Shown: positions 34,435-45,608, numbered from the stretch's first letter. The stretch is DNA of 64,000 nucleotides from Acinetobacter tandoii DSM 14970 = CIP 107469 (GCF_000400735.1 NZ_KE007367.1:707882-771881); one strand, 5' to 3'. Notes: generated by a model from the letters alone, not told the origin. Translations and numbers: made by a program.

Positions 34435-35631
34435 ATGAACGCACACGTTCCATTACAACTTAGTCTACAAACCTTAAGTTTCGGTTTAGATGAAACTTTG
34501 ATCGCACTGCGTGATTCAGTTGCTGCATTTTGTGCAAAAGAAATTGCACCAATTGCTCAACAAGTGGATCGTGACAATGTATTCCCTGCACACCTTTGGA
34601 AGAAAATGGGTGATATGGGCTTACATGGTTTAACAGTAAGCGAAGAGTATGGTGGTTCTAACCTCGGTTATTTAGCGCATATTATTGTTATGCAAGAAAT
34701 CTCACGCGCATCTGCCGCTATAGGATTGTCTTACGGAGCACATTCTAACCTATGTGTGAACCAAATTAAGCGAAATGGTAACGAAGAACAGAAACAACGT
34801 TATTTGCCTAAACTTATTTCTGGTGAATTTGTAGGTGCATTAGCAATGTCTGAACCAAATGCAGGCTCTGATGTGGTCAGCATGAAATTAAAAGCGGAAG
34901 AACAAGGCGATCATTACCTATTAAATGGCTCAAAGATGTGGATTACCAATGGTGGTGATGCCGATGTCTTGGTGGTTTATGCCAAAACTGATTTACAAGC
35001 AGGTGCTAAAGGCATGACGGCATTCCTGATTGAAAAAGATATGCCAGGTTTCAGCCATGGGAACCATCTCGATAAATTAGGAATGCGCGGTTCAAATACG
35101 TATCCACTGTTTTTCGACAACGTTAAAGTGCCAAAAGAAAATGTGCTTGGCGGTGTGGGGAATGGCGTAAAAGTGCTCATGAGCGGTCTGGACTATGAAC
35201 GTGCGGTACTCAGTGCTGGTCCTCTAGGTATTATGGATGCCTGCATGGATACCGTGATTCCTTATATTCATGATCGTAAACAGTTTGGACAAGCACTGGG
35301 TGAGTTCCAGCTCATGCAAGGCAAAATTGCCGATATGTATTCAACTTGGTTAGCTTGTAAAGCACTTGTGTATGCAGTGGGTGCTGAATGTGACAAAGCT
35401 GAACATAGCCGTAGCTTAAGAAAAGATGCTGCCAGCGCCATTCTTTATGCTGCTGAAAAAGCAACGTGGATGGCAGGTGAAACCATTCAAGCATTGGGTG
35501 GTAATGGTTATATCAACGAGTTTGCAGCGGGTCGTTTGTGGCGTGATGCAAAACTTTATGAAATTGGTGCAGGAACTTCTGAAATCCGCCGTATGTTAAT
35601 TGGTCGTGAATTATTTAACGAAACGGCTTAA
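34435..35631 (+). CDS. ivd: Isovaleryl-CoA dehydrogenase
   Basis: A 398-residue acyl-CoA dehydrogenase converting isovaleryl-CoA to 3-methylcrotonyl-CoA with FAD. Seen: the [12 protein letters not shown] segment, [17 protein letters not shown], the [11 protein letters not shown] stretch and [11 protein letters not shown] with [14 protein letters not shown] near the C-terminus. Start at 34435, 8 bases after AGGA; upstream TTG/ATG alternatives have no usable ribosome site. First gene of a five-gene operon for leucine breakdown. Also called liuA. Confidence 0.93.
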   Translation: MNAHVPLQLSLQTLSFGLDETLIALRDSVAAFCAKEIAPIAQQVDRDNVFPAHLWKKMGDMGLHGLTVSEEYGGSNLGYLAHIIVMQEISRASAAIGLSYGAHSNLCVNQIKRNGNEEQKQRYLPKLISGEFVGALAMSEPNAGSDVVSMKLKAEEQGDHYLLNGSKMWITNGGDADVLVVYAKTDLQAGAKGMTAFLIEKDMPGFSHGNHLDKLGMRGSNTYPLFFDNVKVPKENVLGGVGNGVKVLMSGLDYERAVLSAGPLGIMDACMDTVIPYIHDRKQFGQALGEFQLMQGKIADMYSTWLACKALVYAVGAECDKAEHSRSLRKDAASAILYAAEKATWMAGETIQALGGNGYINEFAAGRLWRDAKLYEIGAGTSEIRRMLIGRELFNETA

Positions 35632-35664
35632 CGCTTCTGGCTCACTTTATACAAGGAAGTTTAT

Positions 35665-37374
35665 ATGAATCAATTACAAACCCAAATGCAAAGCGGTCAT
35701 GAAGAGTTGAATCTGGTGAAAATGCCAAAACACCCCAATCAAAACATTACTTTCGCAAGCCAAGGCTCGGATTTAAATCAGCTGCAAAGCAAAATTAACA
35801 GCCGCAGTGAAGAATTTAAAAACAATCAGGCAACGATGTTGAATTTGGTACAAGATTTAAAACAAATCAGCCAAAAAATAGCCTTAGGTGGTGGTGAAAG
35901 CGCGCGTCAAAAGCATATTGCTCGTGGAAAACTGTTGGCACGTGACCGTATTGATCAACTGATTGATGCAGGAACCGCTTTCCTTGAGATTGGACAATTG
36001 GCAGCACATAAAGTCTATCCTGATGATGTCCCTGCAGCGGGCGTTGTAGCAGGCATCGGTCAAGTGAATGGTGTGACTTGCATGATCGTTGCCAATGATG
36101 CAACCGTCAAAGGCGGCACCTATTACCCGCTGACCGTGAAAAAGCACTTACGCGCACAAGAAATTGCAGAACAAAACCACTTACCTTGCATTTACTTGGT
36201 GGATTCAGGCGGTGCCTATTTGCCAATGCAAGATGAAGTGTTCCCAGATCGTGACCACTTCGGACGTATTTTCTATAACCAAGCCCGTATGTCGAGCTTA
36301 GGTATTGCTCAAATTGCGGTGGTCATGGGCAGTTGTACCGCAGGTGGTGCTTACGTCCCTGCCATGTCGGATGAAACCATTATTGTTCGTAACCAAGGCA
36401 CTATTTTCTTGGGTGGACCACCATTAGTAAAAGCCGCTACAGGTGAAGTGGTCAGCAGTGAAGACCTTGGTGGTGGTGACGTGCATACTCGTCTTTCAGG
36501 GGTCGCTGACCATTTGGCCGAGAATGATGAACATGCTATTCAGATCGCGCGAAATATTGTGGCGAACTTAAACATCAAACCGAATAAAACAGTAGAAGGA
36601 ATTGAAGAACCACTTTTCCCTGCCGAAGAACTGTATGGCATTGTACCAAGTGATACCCGTAAACCCTTTGATGTGCGCGAAATTATTGCCCGTATTGTCG
36701 ATGGTTCACGCCTTGATGAATTTAAAGCGCGTTTTGGTACCACTTTGATTACAGGCTTTGCCAAAATTTATGGTATGCCTGTCGGAATTATTGCCAATAA
36801 CGGCATTCTATTCTCAGAGTCAGCACAAAAAGGCGCGCACTTTATCGAGCTCTGTGTACAACGCAATATTCCATTATTGTTTTTACAAAACATCACGGGT
36901 TTTATGGTTGGACGTCAGTACGAAAATGAAGGGATTGCCAAACACGGTGCCAAACTGGTCATGGCGGTTGCTACAGCCAATGTGCCTAAACTGACTTTGA
37001 TTATTGGTGGATCATTTGGGGCTGGAAACTACGGTATGTGTGGTCGTGCTTATTCGCCACGCTTCTTGTGGACTTGGCCAAACTCTCGGATTTCAGTCAT
37101 GGGTGGCGAACAGGCTGCGAGCGTACTCTCGACCATCAAACGTGACCAAATTGAACAAAAAGGTGAATCTTGGTCTGCCGAAGCGGAAGATGAATTCAAA
37201 CAACCCATTCGTGATCAATACGAACGTCAAGGTCATCCATATTACTCTTCTGCGCGTTTGTGGGATGACGGTGTCATTGACCCTGCTCAGTCTCGTCAAG
37301 TATTAGGTCTAAGTTTGGCAGCAGCATTAAATGCTCCAATTCAGCCAACCAAGTTCGGCGTATTCCGCATGTAA
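35665..37374 (+). CDS. mccB: Methylcrotonyl-CoA carboxylase, carboxyltransferase (beta) subunit
   Basis: A 569-residue carboxyltransferase subunit that moves CO2 from biotin to 3-methylcrotonyl-CoA. Typical segments are [11 protein letters not shown], the [11 protein letters not shown] region, [15 protein letters not shown] and [14 protein letters not shown]. It has roughly 30 extra N-terminal residues compared with the usual 535-residue form; the ATG at 35665 has a clear AAGGAAG ribosome site, so the extension is real. It lies 33 bases after ivd. Also called liuB. Confidence 0.94.
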   Translation: MNQLQTQMQSGHEELNLVKMPKHPNQNITFASQGSDLNQLQSKINSRSEEFKNNQATMLNLVQDLKQISQKIALGGGESARQKHIARGKLLARDRIDQLIDAGTAFLEIGQLAAHKVYPDDVPAAGVVAGIGQVNGVTCMIVANDATVKGGTYYPLTVKKHLRAQEIAEQNHLPCIYLVDSGGAYLPMQDEVFPDRDHFGRIFYNQARMSSLGIAQIAVVMGSCTAGGAYVPAMSDETIIVRNQGTIFLGGPPLVKAATGEVVSSEDLGGGDVHTRLSGVADHLAENDEHAIQIARNIVANLNIKPNKTVEGIEEPLFPAEELYGIVPSDTRKPFDVREIIARIVDGSRLDEFKARFGTTLITGFAKIYGMPVGIIANNGILFSESAQKGAHFIELCVQRNIPLLFLQNITGFMVGRQYENEGIAKHGAKLVMAVATANVPKLTLIIGGSFGAGNYGMCGRAYSPRFLWTWPNSRISVMGGEQAASVLSTIKRDQIEQKGESWSAEAEDEFKQPIRDQYERQGHPYYSSARLWDDGVIDPAQSRQVLGLSLAAALNAPIQPTKFGVFRM

Positions 37375-37384
37375 GAGGTGAAAA

Positions 37385-38179
37385 ATGGACTATCAATTTT
37401 TACAACTCGAACAACAGCAACAAGTGGCAACGGTTTGGATCAATCGTGCTGAACTGCATAATGCCTTCAACACAACAGTGATTGAAGAATTGCATCACTG
37501 CTTTCAACAGTTGAATGAACGTAATGATATTCGCGTGGTGGTTTTGGCGGGTCGTGGTAAAAGCTTCTCCGCAGGTGCTGACCTAAACTGGATGAAACAG
37601 GCAGGACAAGCCTCTCAAGCAGACAATGAAGCTGATGCTTTGAAACTGGCGAAAATGCTGCAAAGCTTAGCAACTTTAAAACAGCCGACCATTGCACGTG
37701 TTCAAGGTATTGCCTTTGGTGGTGGTATGGGTCTCGCCTCTGCTTGTGATATTTGCGTGGCGAGTACAGATGCAAAGTTTGCAACCTCAGAAGTACGTTT
37801 AGGTTTAGCTCCTTCGACCATTAGTCCTTATGTGATTCGCGCCATTGGTGCCCGTCAGGCTTCGCGTTATTTCCTCACAGCTGAACGTATTAGTGCAGAA
37901 CAAGCCTTACAAATTGGTTTAGCCCATGAAGTCACCACGCCTGAATTACTCGATGCCAAAGTTGATGAAATTGTACAAGCCTTATTATTGGGTGGACCTG
38001 AAGCACAAGCTGCATCGAAGCAACTGATTCAAATGGTGAATCAGCAAAGTGTGGATGAAACTCTACTCTTGAAAACGGCACAACATATTGCCCATGTGCG
38101 CCAAGGTGAAGAAGCAAAAAATGGACTGAATGCTTTTTTAAACAAACATAGCCCAGCTTGGATCAAGGCAACGGCATAA
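37385..38179 (+). CDS. liuC: Methylglutaconyl-CoA hydratase (crotonase family)
   Basis: A 264-residue crotonase hydrating 3-methylglutaconyl-CoA to HMG-CoA, third step of the pathway. Oxyanion-hole motifs are G-R-G-K-S-F-S-A-G-A-D-L-N-W-M near 56–70 and the G-I-A-F-G-G-G-M-G-L stretch. Active-site Glu in E-V-R-L-G-L-A-P is present. It lies 10 bases after mccB and 19 before mccA, and its role is set by that context. Confidence 0.92.
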   Translation: MDYQFLQLEQQQQVATVWINRAELHNAFNTTVIEELHHCFQQLNERNDIRVVVLAGRGKSFSAGADLNWMKQAGQASQADNEADALKLAKMLQSLATLKQPTIARVQGIAFGGGMGLASACDICVASTDAKFATSEVRLGLAPSTISPYVIRAIGARQASRYFLTAERISAEQALQIGLAHEVTTPELLDAKVDEIVQALLLGGPEAQAASKQLIQMVNQQSVDETLLLKTAQHIAHVRQGEEAKNGLNAFLNKHSPAWIKATA

Positions 38180-38198
38180 CAACAATAAGGACAGAACA

Positions 38199-40187
38199 AT
38201 GTTTGAAAAAATTCTAATTGCGAACCGTGGTGAAATTGCCTGCCGTGTGATCCGTACTGCGAAAAAGTTGGGAATTGCAACGGTTGCGGTTTATTCAGAT
38301 GCCGATGCTCAATCTCAGCATGTGAAACAGGCAGACGAAGCAATTTATATTGGTGAATCCCCTGCTGCACAAAGCTATTTACAGATTGAGCGTATTATTC
38401 AAGCTGCTCTAGCTACAGGTGCTCAGGCAATTCACCCAGGTTATGGTTTTTTATCTGAAAATGACCAGTTTGCTGAAGCCTGTGAAAAAAACAACATTAC
38501 CTTTATTGGTCCGCCTGTTGCTGCCATTTTAGCGATGGGCTTGAAAGCCACGTCTAAAGCATTGATGGAAAAAGCTGGCGTACCTCTCACTCCGGGTTAT
38601 CACGGTACCAATCAAGATGCAACTTTCTTAAAACAACAAGCTGACCAGATTGGCTATCCCGTATTAATTAAAGCCAGCGCAGGCGGTGGCGGTAAAGGTA
38701 TGCGTCTGGTGGAACGTGAAGCTGACTTTTTAAGTTCCCTTGCATCTTGTAAAAGTGAAGCCAAATCCAGCTTCGCCAATGATGACGTGTTAATTGAACG
38801 CTATGTGATACAACCACGCCATATTGAAGTTCAGGTTTTTGGCGATACACATGGCAACTATGTACATCTGTTTGAACGTGATTGTTCGGTACAACGTCGC
38901 CACCAAAAAGTACTTGAAGAAGCACCTGCCCCTTTGATGCCGCAGCATAAACTAGAGGCGATGCGCCAAGCTGCAATTGATGCTGCACGTGCAGTGGATT
39001 ATGTCGGTGCGGGTACGGTTGAGTTTATTGTAGAACAAGACGGTACAGCGTATTTCATGGAAATGAATACTCGCCTACAAGTAGAACACCCTGTAACAGA
39101 AATGATTACAGGACAAGACTTAGTCGAGTGGCAATTACGTGTCGCTTATGGTGAGCCATTACCGAAGCAACAACATGAATTACAGATTCATGGTCATGCG
39201 ATTGAAGCGCGTGTTTATGCGGAAGAACCTGAAAAAGGCTTCCTTCCTGCGATTGGTCAAATTAGTTATTTACATTATCCAAAGCAAAATCAGCATGTCC
39301 GTGTGGATAGCGGAATTGTTGAAGGCGATGAAATTACCACGTTCTACGACCCAATGATTGCCAAGTTAATTGTTTGGGGCGAAAACCGTGAAGCAGCATT
39401 GGTTCAAATGCACCATGCTTTAGGTCAGTTTCATGTAGAAGGCTTAGGCAATAATATTGCATTCTTGGACCGTATCATTCGCTGTGATTCATTTAAAAAT
39501 GCCAAACTGGATACCAATCTGATTCAACGTGAAGATGCGTTTTTAATGAATGCGGAAGTTGCTTCATCCGAAACCATTGTATCAGCGGCATTTATTGAAC
39601 TATTGAAGCGTTTTCATCAACAGCAAAATGCAAATCCTGTTTGGTCATCATCACCGCTTTGGCGTGTCAATGTGAAGACTCAATACGGCATAAAATTGCA
39701 ACTAAATCAACAAGCTATCGAGGTGCGCTTTACTGCTATCGATAACGGCTTTATTGCACACTATCAGGGTCAGGAATATCCTATTCAAGGTCAACTGCTA
39801 GATGCACATGTAGCCCAACTCAATCTGAATGGTAAACAGTCGAAATTGGCCTTTAGTGTAGATGCAGACTATTTAACTGTTTTTGAAAATGGGCAAACAC
39901 ATAAATTTGCTTATATCCGTCCGAACTATGGCAATGTCGATACTCAACATAGTGAGGGTAATCTGAAAGCGCCAATGCCAGGTGTAATTACCCAAGTTCT
40001 GGTTGAAGCCAATGCGCAAGTCAAAAAAGATGACATTTTACTGACGTTAGAAGCCATGAAAATTGAATATGCTATTCGTGCTCCACGCGATGGTGTAATT
40101 ACTTCGTCCTACTTCCAAGCCGGTGATCAAGTCAAAGCAGGTGATGAGCTGGTGGAATTTCAAGCTTTAGCAGAGGAAGTGGCATGA
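38199..40187 (+). CDS. mccA: Methylcrotonyl-CoA carboxylase, biotin-containing (alpha) subunit
   Basis: A 662-residue subunit combining biotin carboxylase (residues 1 to about 450: A-N-R-G-E-I-A-C-R, K-A-S-A-G-G-G-G-K-G-M-R, E-M-N-T-R-L-Q-V-E-H) with a C-terminal biotinyl domain carrying the acceptor Lys621 in E-A-M-K-I. The common biotin motif is A-M-K-M; the Met after Lys is Ile here. A middle BT-type linker domain connects them. The stop overlaps the next gene by 4 bases. Also called liuD. Confidence 0.94.
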   Translation: MFEKILIANRGEIACRVIRTAKKLGIATVAVYSDADAQSQHVKQADEAIYIGESPAAQSYLQIERIIQAALATGAQAIHPGYGFLSENDQFAEACEKNNITFIGPPVAAILAMGLKATSKALMEKAGVPLTPGYHGTNQDATFLKQQADQIGYPVLIKASAGGGGKGMRLVEREADFLSSLASCKSEAKSSFANDDVLIERYVIQPRHIEVQVFGDTHGNYVHLFERDCSVQRRHQKVLEEAPAPLMPQHKLEAMRQAAIDAARAVDYVGAGTVEFIVEQDGTAYFMEMNTRLQVEHPVTEMITGQDLVEWQLRVAYGEPLPKQQHELQIHGHAIEARVYAEEPEKGFLPAIGQISYLHYPKQNQHVRVDSGIVEGDEITTFYDPMIAKLIVWGENREAALVQMHHALGQFHVEGLGNNIAFLDRIIRCDSFKNAKLDTNLIQREDAFLMNAEVASSETIVSAAFIELLKRFHQQQNANPVWSSSPLWRVNVKTQYGIKLQLNQQAIEVRFTAIDNGFIAHYQGQEYPIQGQLLDAHVAQLNLNGKQSKLAFSVDADYLTVFENGQTHKFAYIRPNYGNVDTQHSEGNLKAPMPGVITQVLVEANAQVKKDDILLTLEAMKIEYAIRAPRDGVITSSYFQAGDQVKAGDELVEFQALAEEVA

Positions 40188-41086
40188 CTGAATTTGTAAA
40201 AATTGTAGAGGTCGGTCCGCGGGACGGACTGCAAAATGAGAAAACACCACTCACACTTCAAGACCGTAAACAACTGATTTTGGATTTAATGCAAACGGGG
40301 CTTAAAGCTATTGAAGTAGGTTCTTGTGTGTCTCCGAAGTGGGTGCCACAAATGGCATCCAGTGATGAACTCTATGCTGAATTGCCCAAGGACCCGAATG
40401 TTCAATTCAGTTTGCTCACGCCAAATATGAAAGGTTTTGAATCTGCTTTGGCTGTCGGATGTAAAGAGGTTGCGGTTTTTACCGCAGCTTCTGAAAGCTT
40501 TACGCAAAAGAACATCAATTGTTCAATTAATGAAAGCTTTGAAAAATTTGCCGACATCCTAAAAGCAGCCAAAGAACATGACATTAAAGTTCGTGGCTAT
40601 GTGTCTTGCGTGGTCGATTGCCCCTATGAAGGTGCGATTGATCCGAAACAAGTCAGCAAAGTCGTGACTCGTTTATTTGATATGGGCTGTTATGAAGTCT
40701 CTTTGGGTGAAACCATTGGTACAGCAACCCCCAACCGTGTCAAAAAGATGTGGGAAGCTTGCTTAAGCGAATTAGATGCTCAATTCATGGCAGGACATTT
40801 CCACAACACCTATGGCATGGCAATAGCCAATATTTACCAGTCTCTTGAACAAGGCATTCGGATTTTTGATTCTTCTATTGCGGGTTTAGGTGGCTGTCCT
40901 TATGCCAAAGGTGCTTCAGGCAATGTCAGTACCGAAGATTTATTGTATTTACTCAATGGCATGGGCTTTGAAACAGGGATTCATGTTGAAGCATTGATGC
41001 AAGCCAGTCAAAACATTAGTCAACGTTTAGACCGAAAAAATCCCTCGAACTATGCCAATGCATATTTACAAACGCGTTGTGCTTGA
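40184..41086 (+). CDS. hmgL: Hydroxymethylglutaryl-CoA lyase
   Basis: A 300-residue lyase cleaving HMG-CoA to acetyl-CoA and acetoacetate, the last step of leucine breakdown. It has the DRE-TIM signature form V-G-P-R-D-G-L-Q-N-E, the metal-binding H-F-H-N-T-Y-G, and G-L-G-G-C-P-Y-A-K-G-A-S-G-N with the catalytic Cys. It is coupled to mccA by a 4-base overlap and followed by a terminator. Also called liuE. Confidence 0.95.
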   Translation: MTEFVKIVEVGPRDGLQNEKTPLTLQDRKQLILDLMQTGLKAIEVGSCVSPKWVPQMASSDELYAELPKDPNVQFSLLTPNMKGFESALAVGCKEVAVFTAASESFTQKNINCSINESFEKFADILKAAKEHDIKVRGYVSCVVDCPYEGAIDPKQVSKVVTRLFDMGCYEVSLGETIGTATPNRVKKMWEACLSELDAQFMAGHFHNTYGMAIANIYQSLEQGIRIFDSSIAGLGGCPYAKGASGNVSTEDLLYLLNGMGFETGIHVEALMQASQNISQRLDRKNPSNYANAYLQTRCA

Positions 41087-41104
41087 ACTGGAACTGCGAC
41101 TAAA

Positions 41105-41133
41105 AAATCAGCCACTCAATGAGCGGCTGATTT
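41105..41133. terminator. Bidirectional terminator between hmgL and cysK
   Basis: AAATCAGCC–11 nt–GGCTGATTT with an inner CTC/GAG pair, preceded by an A-tract. It sits between convergent genes. Confidence 0.75.
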
Positions 41134-41157
41134 ACATTTCATACTAATCAAACCAAC

Positions 41158-42156
41158 TTAATCAGCCGAAATATCTTCAAACAGAACTGAAGATAAATAG
41201 CGTTCACCACTATCAGGTAAAATCACCACAATGTTCTTGCCTGCATTTTCAGGACGAGCTGCCAACTGTGCTGCCGCTGCCATCGCTGCACCGCTAGAAA
41301 TTCCCACTAAAATTCCTTCTTGAGTCGCAGTTTTACGTGCCCAATCAATTGCATCTTGGCTAGTAATTGCTACAACTTCATCGACTAAATCGAGGTCCAA
41401 ATTCTTTGGAATGAAGTTTGCCCCAATCCCTTGAATTTTGTGCGGTGCAGGAGTAATTGCTTCACCACGCTTAGTTTGTCCAATAATTGCAGATTCAGCA
41501 GGCTCTACAGCAACTGAGTAAATTGGCTGGTTTTTCACTTTTTCAAAGAAACGTGAAATCCCTGAAATGGTACCACCTGTACCCACACCTGCCACTAAAA
41601 TATCGACCTGACCATTGGTCGCTGCCCAAATTTCAGGACCTGTTGTATCTTCATGAATTTGTGGATTGGCTGGATTTTCAAATTGTTGTGGCAGGAAATA
41701 ATGTTCAGGTTGTTCAGTCACTAAACGTACCGCTTCATCAACAGCACCTTTCATTCCTTTAGCTGGTTCAGTCAACACTAAGTTTGCACCTAATGCTTTT
41801 AACACTTTACGACGTTCAATACTCATGCTTGCAGGCATGGTTAAAGTAATATCATAGCCTTTTGCCGCTGCAACAAACGCTAAAGCAATTCCTGTATTAC
41901 CACTGGTCGGTTCTACAATATGCATACCTGCTTTTAACACACCACGTTTTTCTGCATCTGCAATCAGTGCCGCCCCAATACGACATTTCACTGAAAAAGC
42001 AGGGTTTCGGCTTTCAACTTTGGCAAATACATTTGAACCACCTGAAATGACACGATTAATGCGAACCATTGGTGTGTTACCAATTGCTTCAGCATTATTG
42101 CTATAAACCGCGATACCTAAATTATTTGGTGTTGGAAAGGCTGAATCAGTACTCAT
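41158..42156 (-). CDS. cysK: Cysteine synthase A (O-acetylserine sulfhydrylase)
   Basis: A 332-residue PLP enzyme making cysteine from O-acetylserine and sulfide. The N-terminal [10 protein letters not shown] leads to the PLP lysine, which in this family sits in S-V-K-x-R; here the segment reads A-F-S-V-K-C-R. The phosphate-binding loop is G-T-G-G-T-I-S-G, and [10 protein letters not shown] binds substrate. It stands alone, convergent with the leucine operon. Confidence 0.93.
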   Translation of the reverse strand: MSTDSAFPTPNNLGIAVYSNNAEAIGNTPMVRINRVISGGSNVFAKVESRNPAFSVKCRIGAALIADAEKRGVLKAGMHIVEPTSGNTGIALAFVAAAKGYDITLTMPASMSIERRKVLKALGANLVLTEPAKGMKGAVDEAVRLVTEQPEHYFLPQQFENPANPQIHEDTTGPEIWAATNGQVDILVAGVGTGGTISGISRFFEKVKNQPIYSVAVEPAESAIIGQTKRGEAITPAPHKIQGIGANFIPKNLDLDLVDEVVAITSQDAIDWARKTATQEGILVGISSGAAMAAAAQLAARPENAGKNIVVILPDSGERYLSSVLFEDISAD

Positions 42157-42253
42157 GTTATATCCCTAAGTTTATTGACTATTTATAACTGAATCATGAT
42201 ACAACCAATTTTGCTGAAATACAGATGGCGCTGAGCATTTTCTGTAGATTTCG

Positions 42254-42304
42254 TTTTAAAAACCTTCTTTGTGAAGATCTTGATTTCGGCATTTCCCTAT
42301 GCCG
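42254..42304 (-). terminator. Hairpins after the rut operon
   Basis: Read on the minus strand, CGGCAT–6 nt–ATGCCG is followed by CTTC–5 nt–GAAG and then GTTTTTA. The second, short stem with the U-tract is the likely terminator of the rut operon. Confidence 0.5.
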
Positions 42305-42312
42305 TTTACAGT

Positions 42313-43188
42313 TTAGACTTCTAAAACTGTTTGGTTCCATTGTTCAAGTACGGAAACTGCTGCTGTAAAATCCATCTGCTCGGCTTGTGCTTTAGGAATT
42401 TCCTTAAACAGCGCTTGAATACTTTCAAAAATCGGCACGTTTGAATCCTGCTGTTGCGCTAAATCCAAGCCAATACTAATATCTTTTTGCAGTAAATTTA
42501 GGGCAAAGGTTTTAGGGAAACTACGGTTCAATACCTTTTGCGCCATGATGGAATCAGACACTGTACTTTTACCACTTGAATGATTAATACAGTTTAAGGC
42601 AGCCTTAACATCAACCAGTTGCTGCTTCAGAATAGTTAACCCCTCCGCCAAAGCCCACAAATGGGTTGCCATCAGTACATTATTCACGGCTTTCACCGCA
42701 AAGCCTGAACCGCTACAGCCGACATATTCAACCAAGCCAGCAAATGCAGAAATGATCGGTAAAGCACGCTGATAAGCTTGTTTATTTCCACCCAACATCA
42801 CGGTTAAGGTTCCCCGTTCCGCACCAATCGTTTGACCAGACACAGGTGCATCTAGATAGGCAACCTGATTTTGCCCAAGCTGCTGAGATAACTTGCGTGC
42901 TGAATCTGGCACACCACTGGTACAGTCAATCCAAATACTGCCTGCTTTTGGCGGATATTGTGCAATTAACTGTTCGACATCCGCACTGGTCGGCAAGCAG
43001 GAAAATATAAAATCGGCTTGCACGGCTTGTTCCAAATTCACAGCCTGTGTACCAAACTGCTGTGCATGTAGCTCGGCTTTTTCAGTTGTACGGTTCCAGA
43101 CATACACGGGTAAACCCAGTTTTGGCAGATGGGAAGCCATATGCCAACCCATCGCACCTAATCCAATAAAAGCAATACTTTGACTCAA
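42313..43188 (-). CDS. Beta-hydroxyacid (3-hydroxyisobutyrate-type) dehydrogenase of the rut operon
   Basis: A 291-residue NAD(P)-dependent dehydrogenase. Rossmann motif G-L-G-A-M-G at the N-terminus, the family substrate motif D-A-P-V-S-G-Q-T-I-G-A-E-R-G-T-L-T, and the catalytic lysine region K-A-V-N-N. I chose a TTG start at 43188, preceded by GGAGA 4–5 bases upstream; an ATG at 43254 would overlap rutG. It is the last gene of the rut operon, where E. coli has the unrelated RutE that reduces malonic semialdehyde to 3-hydroxypropionate. Beta-hydroxyacid dehydrogenases are able to catalyse this reaction, so this is a likely functional replacement. Confidence 0.85.
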   Translation of the reverse strand: MSQSIAFIGLGAMGWHMASHLPKLGLPVYVWNRTTEKAELHAQQFGTQAVNLEQAVQADFIFSCLPTSADVEQLIAQYPPKAGSIWIDCTSGVPDSARKLSQQLGQNQVAYLDAPVSGQTIGAERGTLTVMLGGNKQAYQRALPIISAFAGLVEYVGCSGSGFAVKAVNNVLMATHLWALAEGLTILKQQLVDVKAALNCINHSSGKSTVSDSIMAQKVLNRSFPKTFALNLLQKDISIGLDLAQQQDSNVPIFESIQALFKEIPKAQAEQMDFTAAVSVLEQWNQTVLEV

Positions 43189-43210
43189 TTTCTCTCTCCA
43201 ATCAGGCTCA

Positions 43211-44569
43211 TTAAGAACCTTGTGCAACACTGCTGTTCGCTTGGCTTTCCACACTTTGAACTTTTGCTACAGTCTCTTCACCACGGTTTAAAAATAGGTT
43301 AAGTAGAATTGCTGCCAGTGTTGCGGTACCAATACCACCCAAGTCAAATGATCCAATGTGTAAACTGAAGTTTCCTGCACCCATAATTAAACTTACGGCT
43401 GCAATAATTAAGGTGCTGTTTTGGGTAAAATCAACTTTGTTATCGACCCAGATTTTTGCTCCAGCGACGGTAATTAAGCCAAATACAACGATAGATGCCC
43501 CGCCTAAAAGTGCGACGGGAATGGTACTGATCACCGCACCAAACTTTGGTGATAAGCCAAGTAAAATGGCGAAGATCCCTGCGACTACAAAAATGGTGGT
43601 TGAATACACTTTAGTGACGGCCATTACGCCAATGTTTTCTGCATAGGTGGTCATGCCTGTACCACCAACCGAAGCGGATAAAGAGGTACACACACCATCT
43701 GCGAAAAATGCACGCCCCATATACGGCGACAGGTTTTTTCCCGTCATGGCTGAAACAGCTTTGAAATGTCCCAAGTTTTCCGCCACTAAAATAATCGCGA
43801 CAGGTGCAATCAGTAACATAGCATTTGCGTTAAAGACGGGTGCATGGAACGTCGGTAATCCAAACCATGCAGCATGGCCAATAATTGAGAAATCAATCGG
43901 TTTACCCCAACCCATGACATTCGCAAGCAAGAAGTACACAAAATAAGCAGAACACAGCCCAATCAGTAACAACAACCGACGCACCATGCCACGAGTAAAC
44001 ACAGCAACAGCACTAATACAGACAATGGTAATCACCGCCATCCACGTGTCAAATGTATTGGTAGATACACTTTTAATGGTAATGGGTGCAAGGTTTAAAC
44101 CAATGATCATCACAATCGCACCTGTGACAATCGGTGGCATCAACTTTTCGATCCAACTTGTTCCCGTCTTCATCACCACAAGACCAATACCGGCATACAC
44201 CAGGCCACAAGCAATTGTTCCCCCAAGGGCCAAAGCGATGTTCGGATTCGAGCCTGCACCTGCGTAACCTGTTGCTGCTGCAACTGCCCCAATAAAGGCG
44301 AAACTGGAGCCCAAATAACTTGGCATACGACCGCCCGTCATCAGGAAGAATAAAATCGTGCCTATCCCTGTAATGAAGATAGTTAAGTTGGGATCAAAAC
44401 CCATCAGCAACGGTGCCAACACCGTTGCTCCAAACATGGCAAAAGCATGTTGTAAGCCTAGAATGATACTGCGACCGACAGGTAAATATTCATCAATTTG
44501 AACAGGTGTTGTATCTAAATCGCCTTGGTAAGGCTTAAATTTTGGAAACCACGATTGTTTTTCTTGCAT
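43211..44569 (-). CDS. rutG: Uracil/pyrimidine permease RutG
   Basis: A 452-residue nucleobase:cation symporter of the UraA/RutG (NCS2) family with about 14 membrane segments (G-L-Q-H-A-F-A-M-F-G-A-T-V near the N-terminus and the A-E-N-L-G-H substrate motif in mid-protein). It imports uracil or thymine for the pathway. Start at 44569, 8 bases after AAGGAGG; the longer frame from 44608 would overlap rutF. Confidence 0.92.
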   Translation of the reverse strand: MQEKQSWFPKFKPYQGDLDTTPVQIDEYLPVGRSIILGLQHAFAMFGATVLAPLLMGFDPNLTIFITGIGTILFFLMTGGRMPSYLGSSFAFIGAVAAATGYAGAGSNPNIALALGGTIACGLVYAGIGLVVMKTGTSWIEKLMPPIVTGAIVMIIGLNLAPITIKSVSTNTFDTWMAVITIVCISAVAVFTRGMVRRLLLLIGLCSAYFVYFLLANVMGWGKPIDFSIIGHAAWFGLPTFHAPVFNANAMLLIAPVAIILVAENLGHFKAVSAMTGKNLSPYMGRAFFADGVCTSLSASVGGTGMTTYAENIGVMAVTKVYSTTIFVVAGIFAILLGLSPKFGAVISTIPVALLGGASIVVFGLITVAGAKIWVDNKVDFTQNSTLIIAAVSLIMGAGNFSLHIGSFDLGGIGTATLAAILLNLFLNRGEETVAKVQSVESQANSSVAQGS

Positions 44570-44601
44570 GGGTTTCCCCTCCTTCTTATAGGGTTTGTTC
44601 T

Positions 44602-45168
44602 TTAGCACATACGGTGTGGTTCACAATAAGCACGGTTAAAATACATCAACGCATTTAAGCCCTGATTGTGTTGAATTGCTTTGACCTGACAGAACAAAAC
44701 ATCATGACTCCCCACACTCATGCTTTGTACAATTTCACAGTCAAAACTAATCAAGGCATCCTGTAAAACAGGCGCCTGAGTAGCCAACGTTTCCCACTGA
44801 CCCGCAGCAAAGCGTTCAGGCATTGGCGTTTTGCCACCAAAAACATTGGAAAGTGTCATTTGATGTGAAGCTAAGGTATTCACACATAACACTTTATTGG
44901 TCTTAAAAGTCTCAAATACAGATGCAGAACGATTGAGGCACACCAATAAGGTCGGTGGTGTATCAGTCACACTACATACGGCAGATGCGGTAAAACCTGC
45001 GACACCTGCGGGTCCAGAAGTAGTAATCACATTCACTGCTGCCCCCAGATTTGACATGCCTTCGCGGAATGCTTTCTGATCGACTTCAATATGCGTAGTT
45101 TTTTGCGTGTTATAGAGTTTTTCTAAACATTCTTCTTTGATTAAACTTTTGAGTAATTCTGCATTCAT
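44602..45168 (-). CDS. rutF: FMN reductase RutF
   Basis: A 188-residue flavin reductase that supplies reduced FMN to the RutA monooxygenase using NADH. The flavin-reductase-like fold is shown by [17 protein letters not shown] and [20 protein letters not shown], and by the S-H-D-V-L-F-C-Q-V stretch. It has about 25 extra N-terminal residues compared with short family members. It lies 35 bases after rutC. Confidence 0.92.
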   Translation of the reverse strand: MNAELLKSLIKEECLEKLYNTQKTTHIEVDQKAFREGMSNLGAAVNVITTSGPAGVAGFTASAVCSVTDTPPTLLVCLNRSASVFETFKTNKVLCVNTLASHQMTLSNVFGGKTPMPERFAAGQWETLATQAPVLQDALISFDCEIVQSMSVGSHDVLFCQVKAIQHNQGLNALMYFNRAYCEPHRMC

Positions 45169-45203
45169 GTTCGTTCTCCTGTAGGGGCTGATCTCGCTAC
45201 TAC

Positions 45204-45593
45204 CTAAGCAGTAGCGACATGGGCAACACTGGCTATTTCAACGAGGGCATCAGGCTTCACCAAACCAACCTGAATGCAGTAACGTGCAGGCTTATCCCCT
45301 GGGAAATACTCGGCATAGACTTGATTAATCGCCGCATAATCTGCCCAATCTTTGACAAAAATATGGTTAAAGGTCACATCATCCATACTTCCACCTGCTT
45401 CTTTCAATACTGATTGAATGGTTTCTAAAATATGTCGTGCTTGAGCAGCCGCATCTCCAACATGAACTACATTGTTATTTTCATCAAAAGCCAATGTGCC
45501 TGAGACATACACAATATTGTCTGCCTTGGTGGCTGGGACATAGGGTGCTAAAGGTTTTGAGGTTCCTGCTGGAATAATGACTTGTTTAGGCAT
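45204..45593 (-). CDS. rutC: 3-aminoacrylate deaminase RutC (RidA family)
   Basis: A 129-residue YjgF/YER057c/UK114 (RidA) protein. The family features [10 protein letters not shown], the V-F-V-K-D-type strand (I-F-V-K-D-W-A-D-Y) and the C-terminal [11 protein letters not shown] are visible. In the Rut pathway it speeds the hydrolysis of aminoacrylate to malonic semialdehyde and ammonia. It lies 15 bases after rutB. Confidence 0.93.
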   Translation of the reverse strand: MPKQVIIPAGTSKPLAPYVPATKADNIVYVSGTLAFDENNNVVHVGDAAAQARHILETIQSVLKEAGGSMDDVTFNHIFVKDWADYAAINQVYAEYFPGDKPARYCIQVGLVKPDALVEIASVAHVATA

Positions 45594-45608
45594 GTTGATC
45601 GCTCCGTA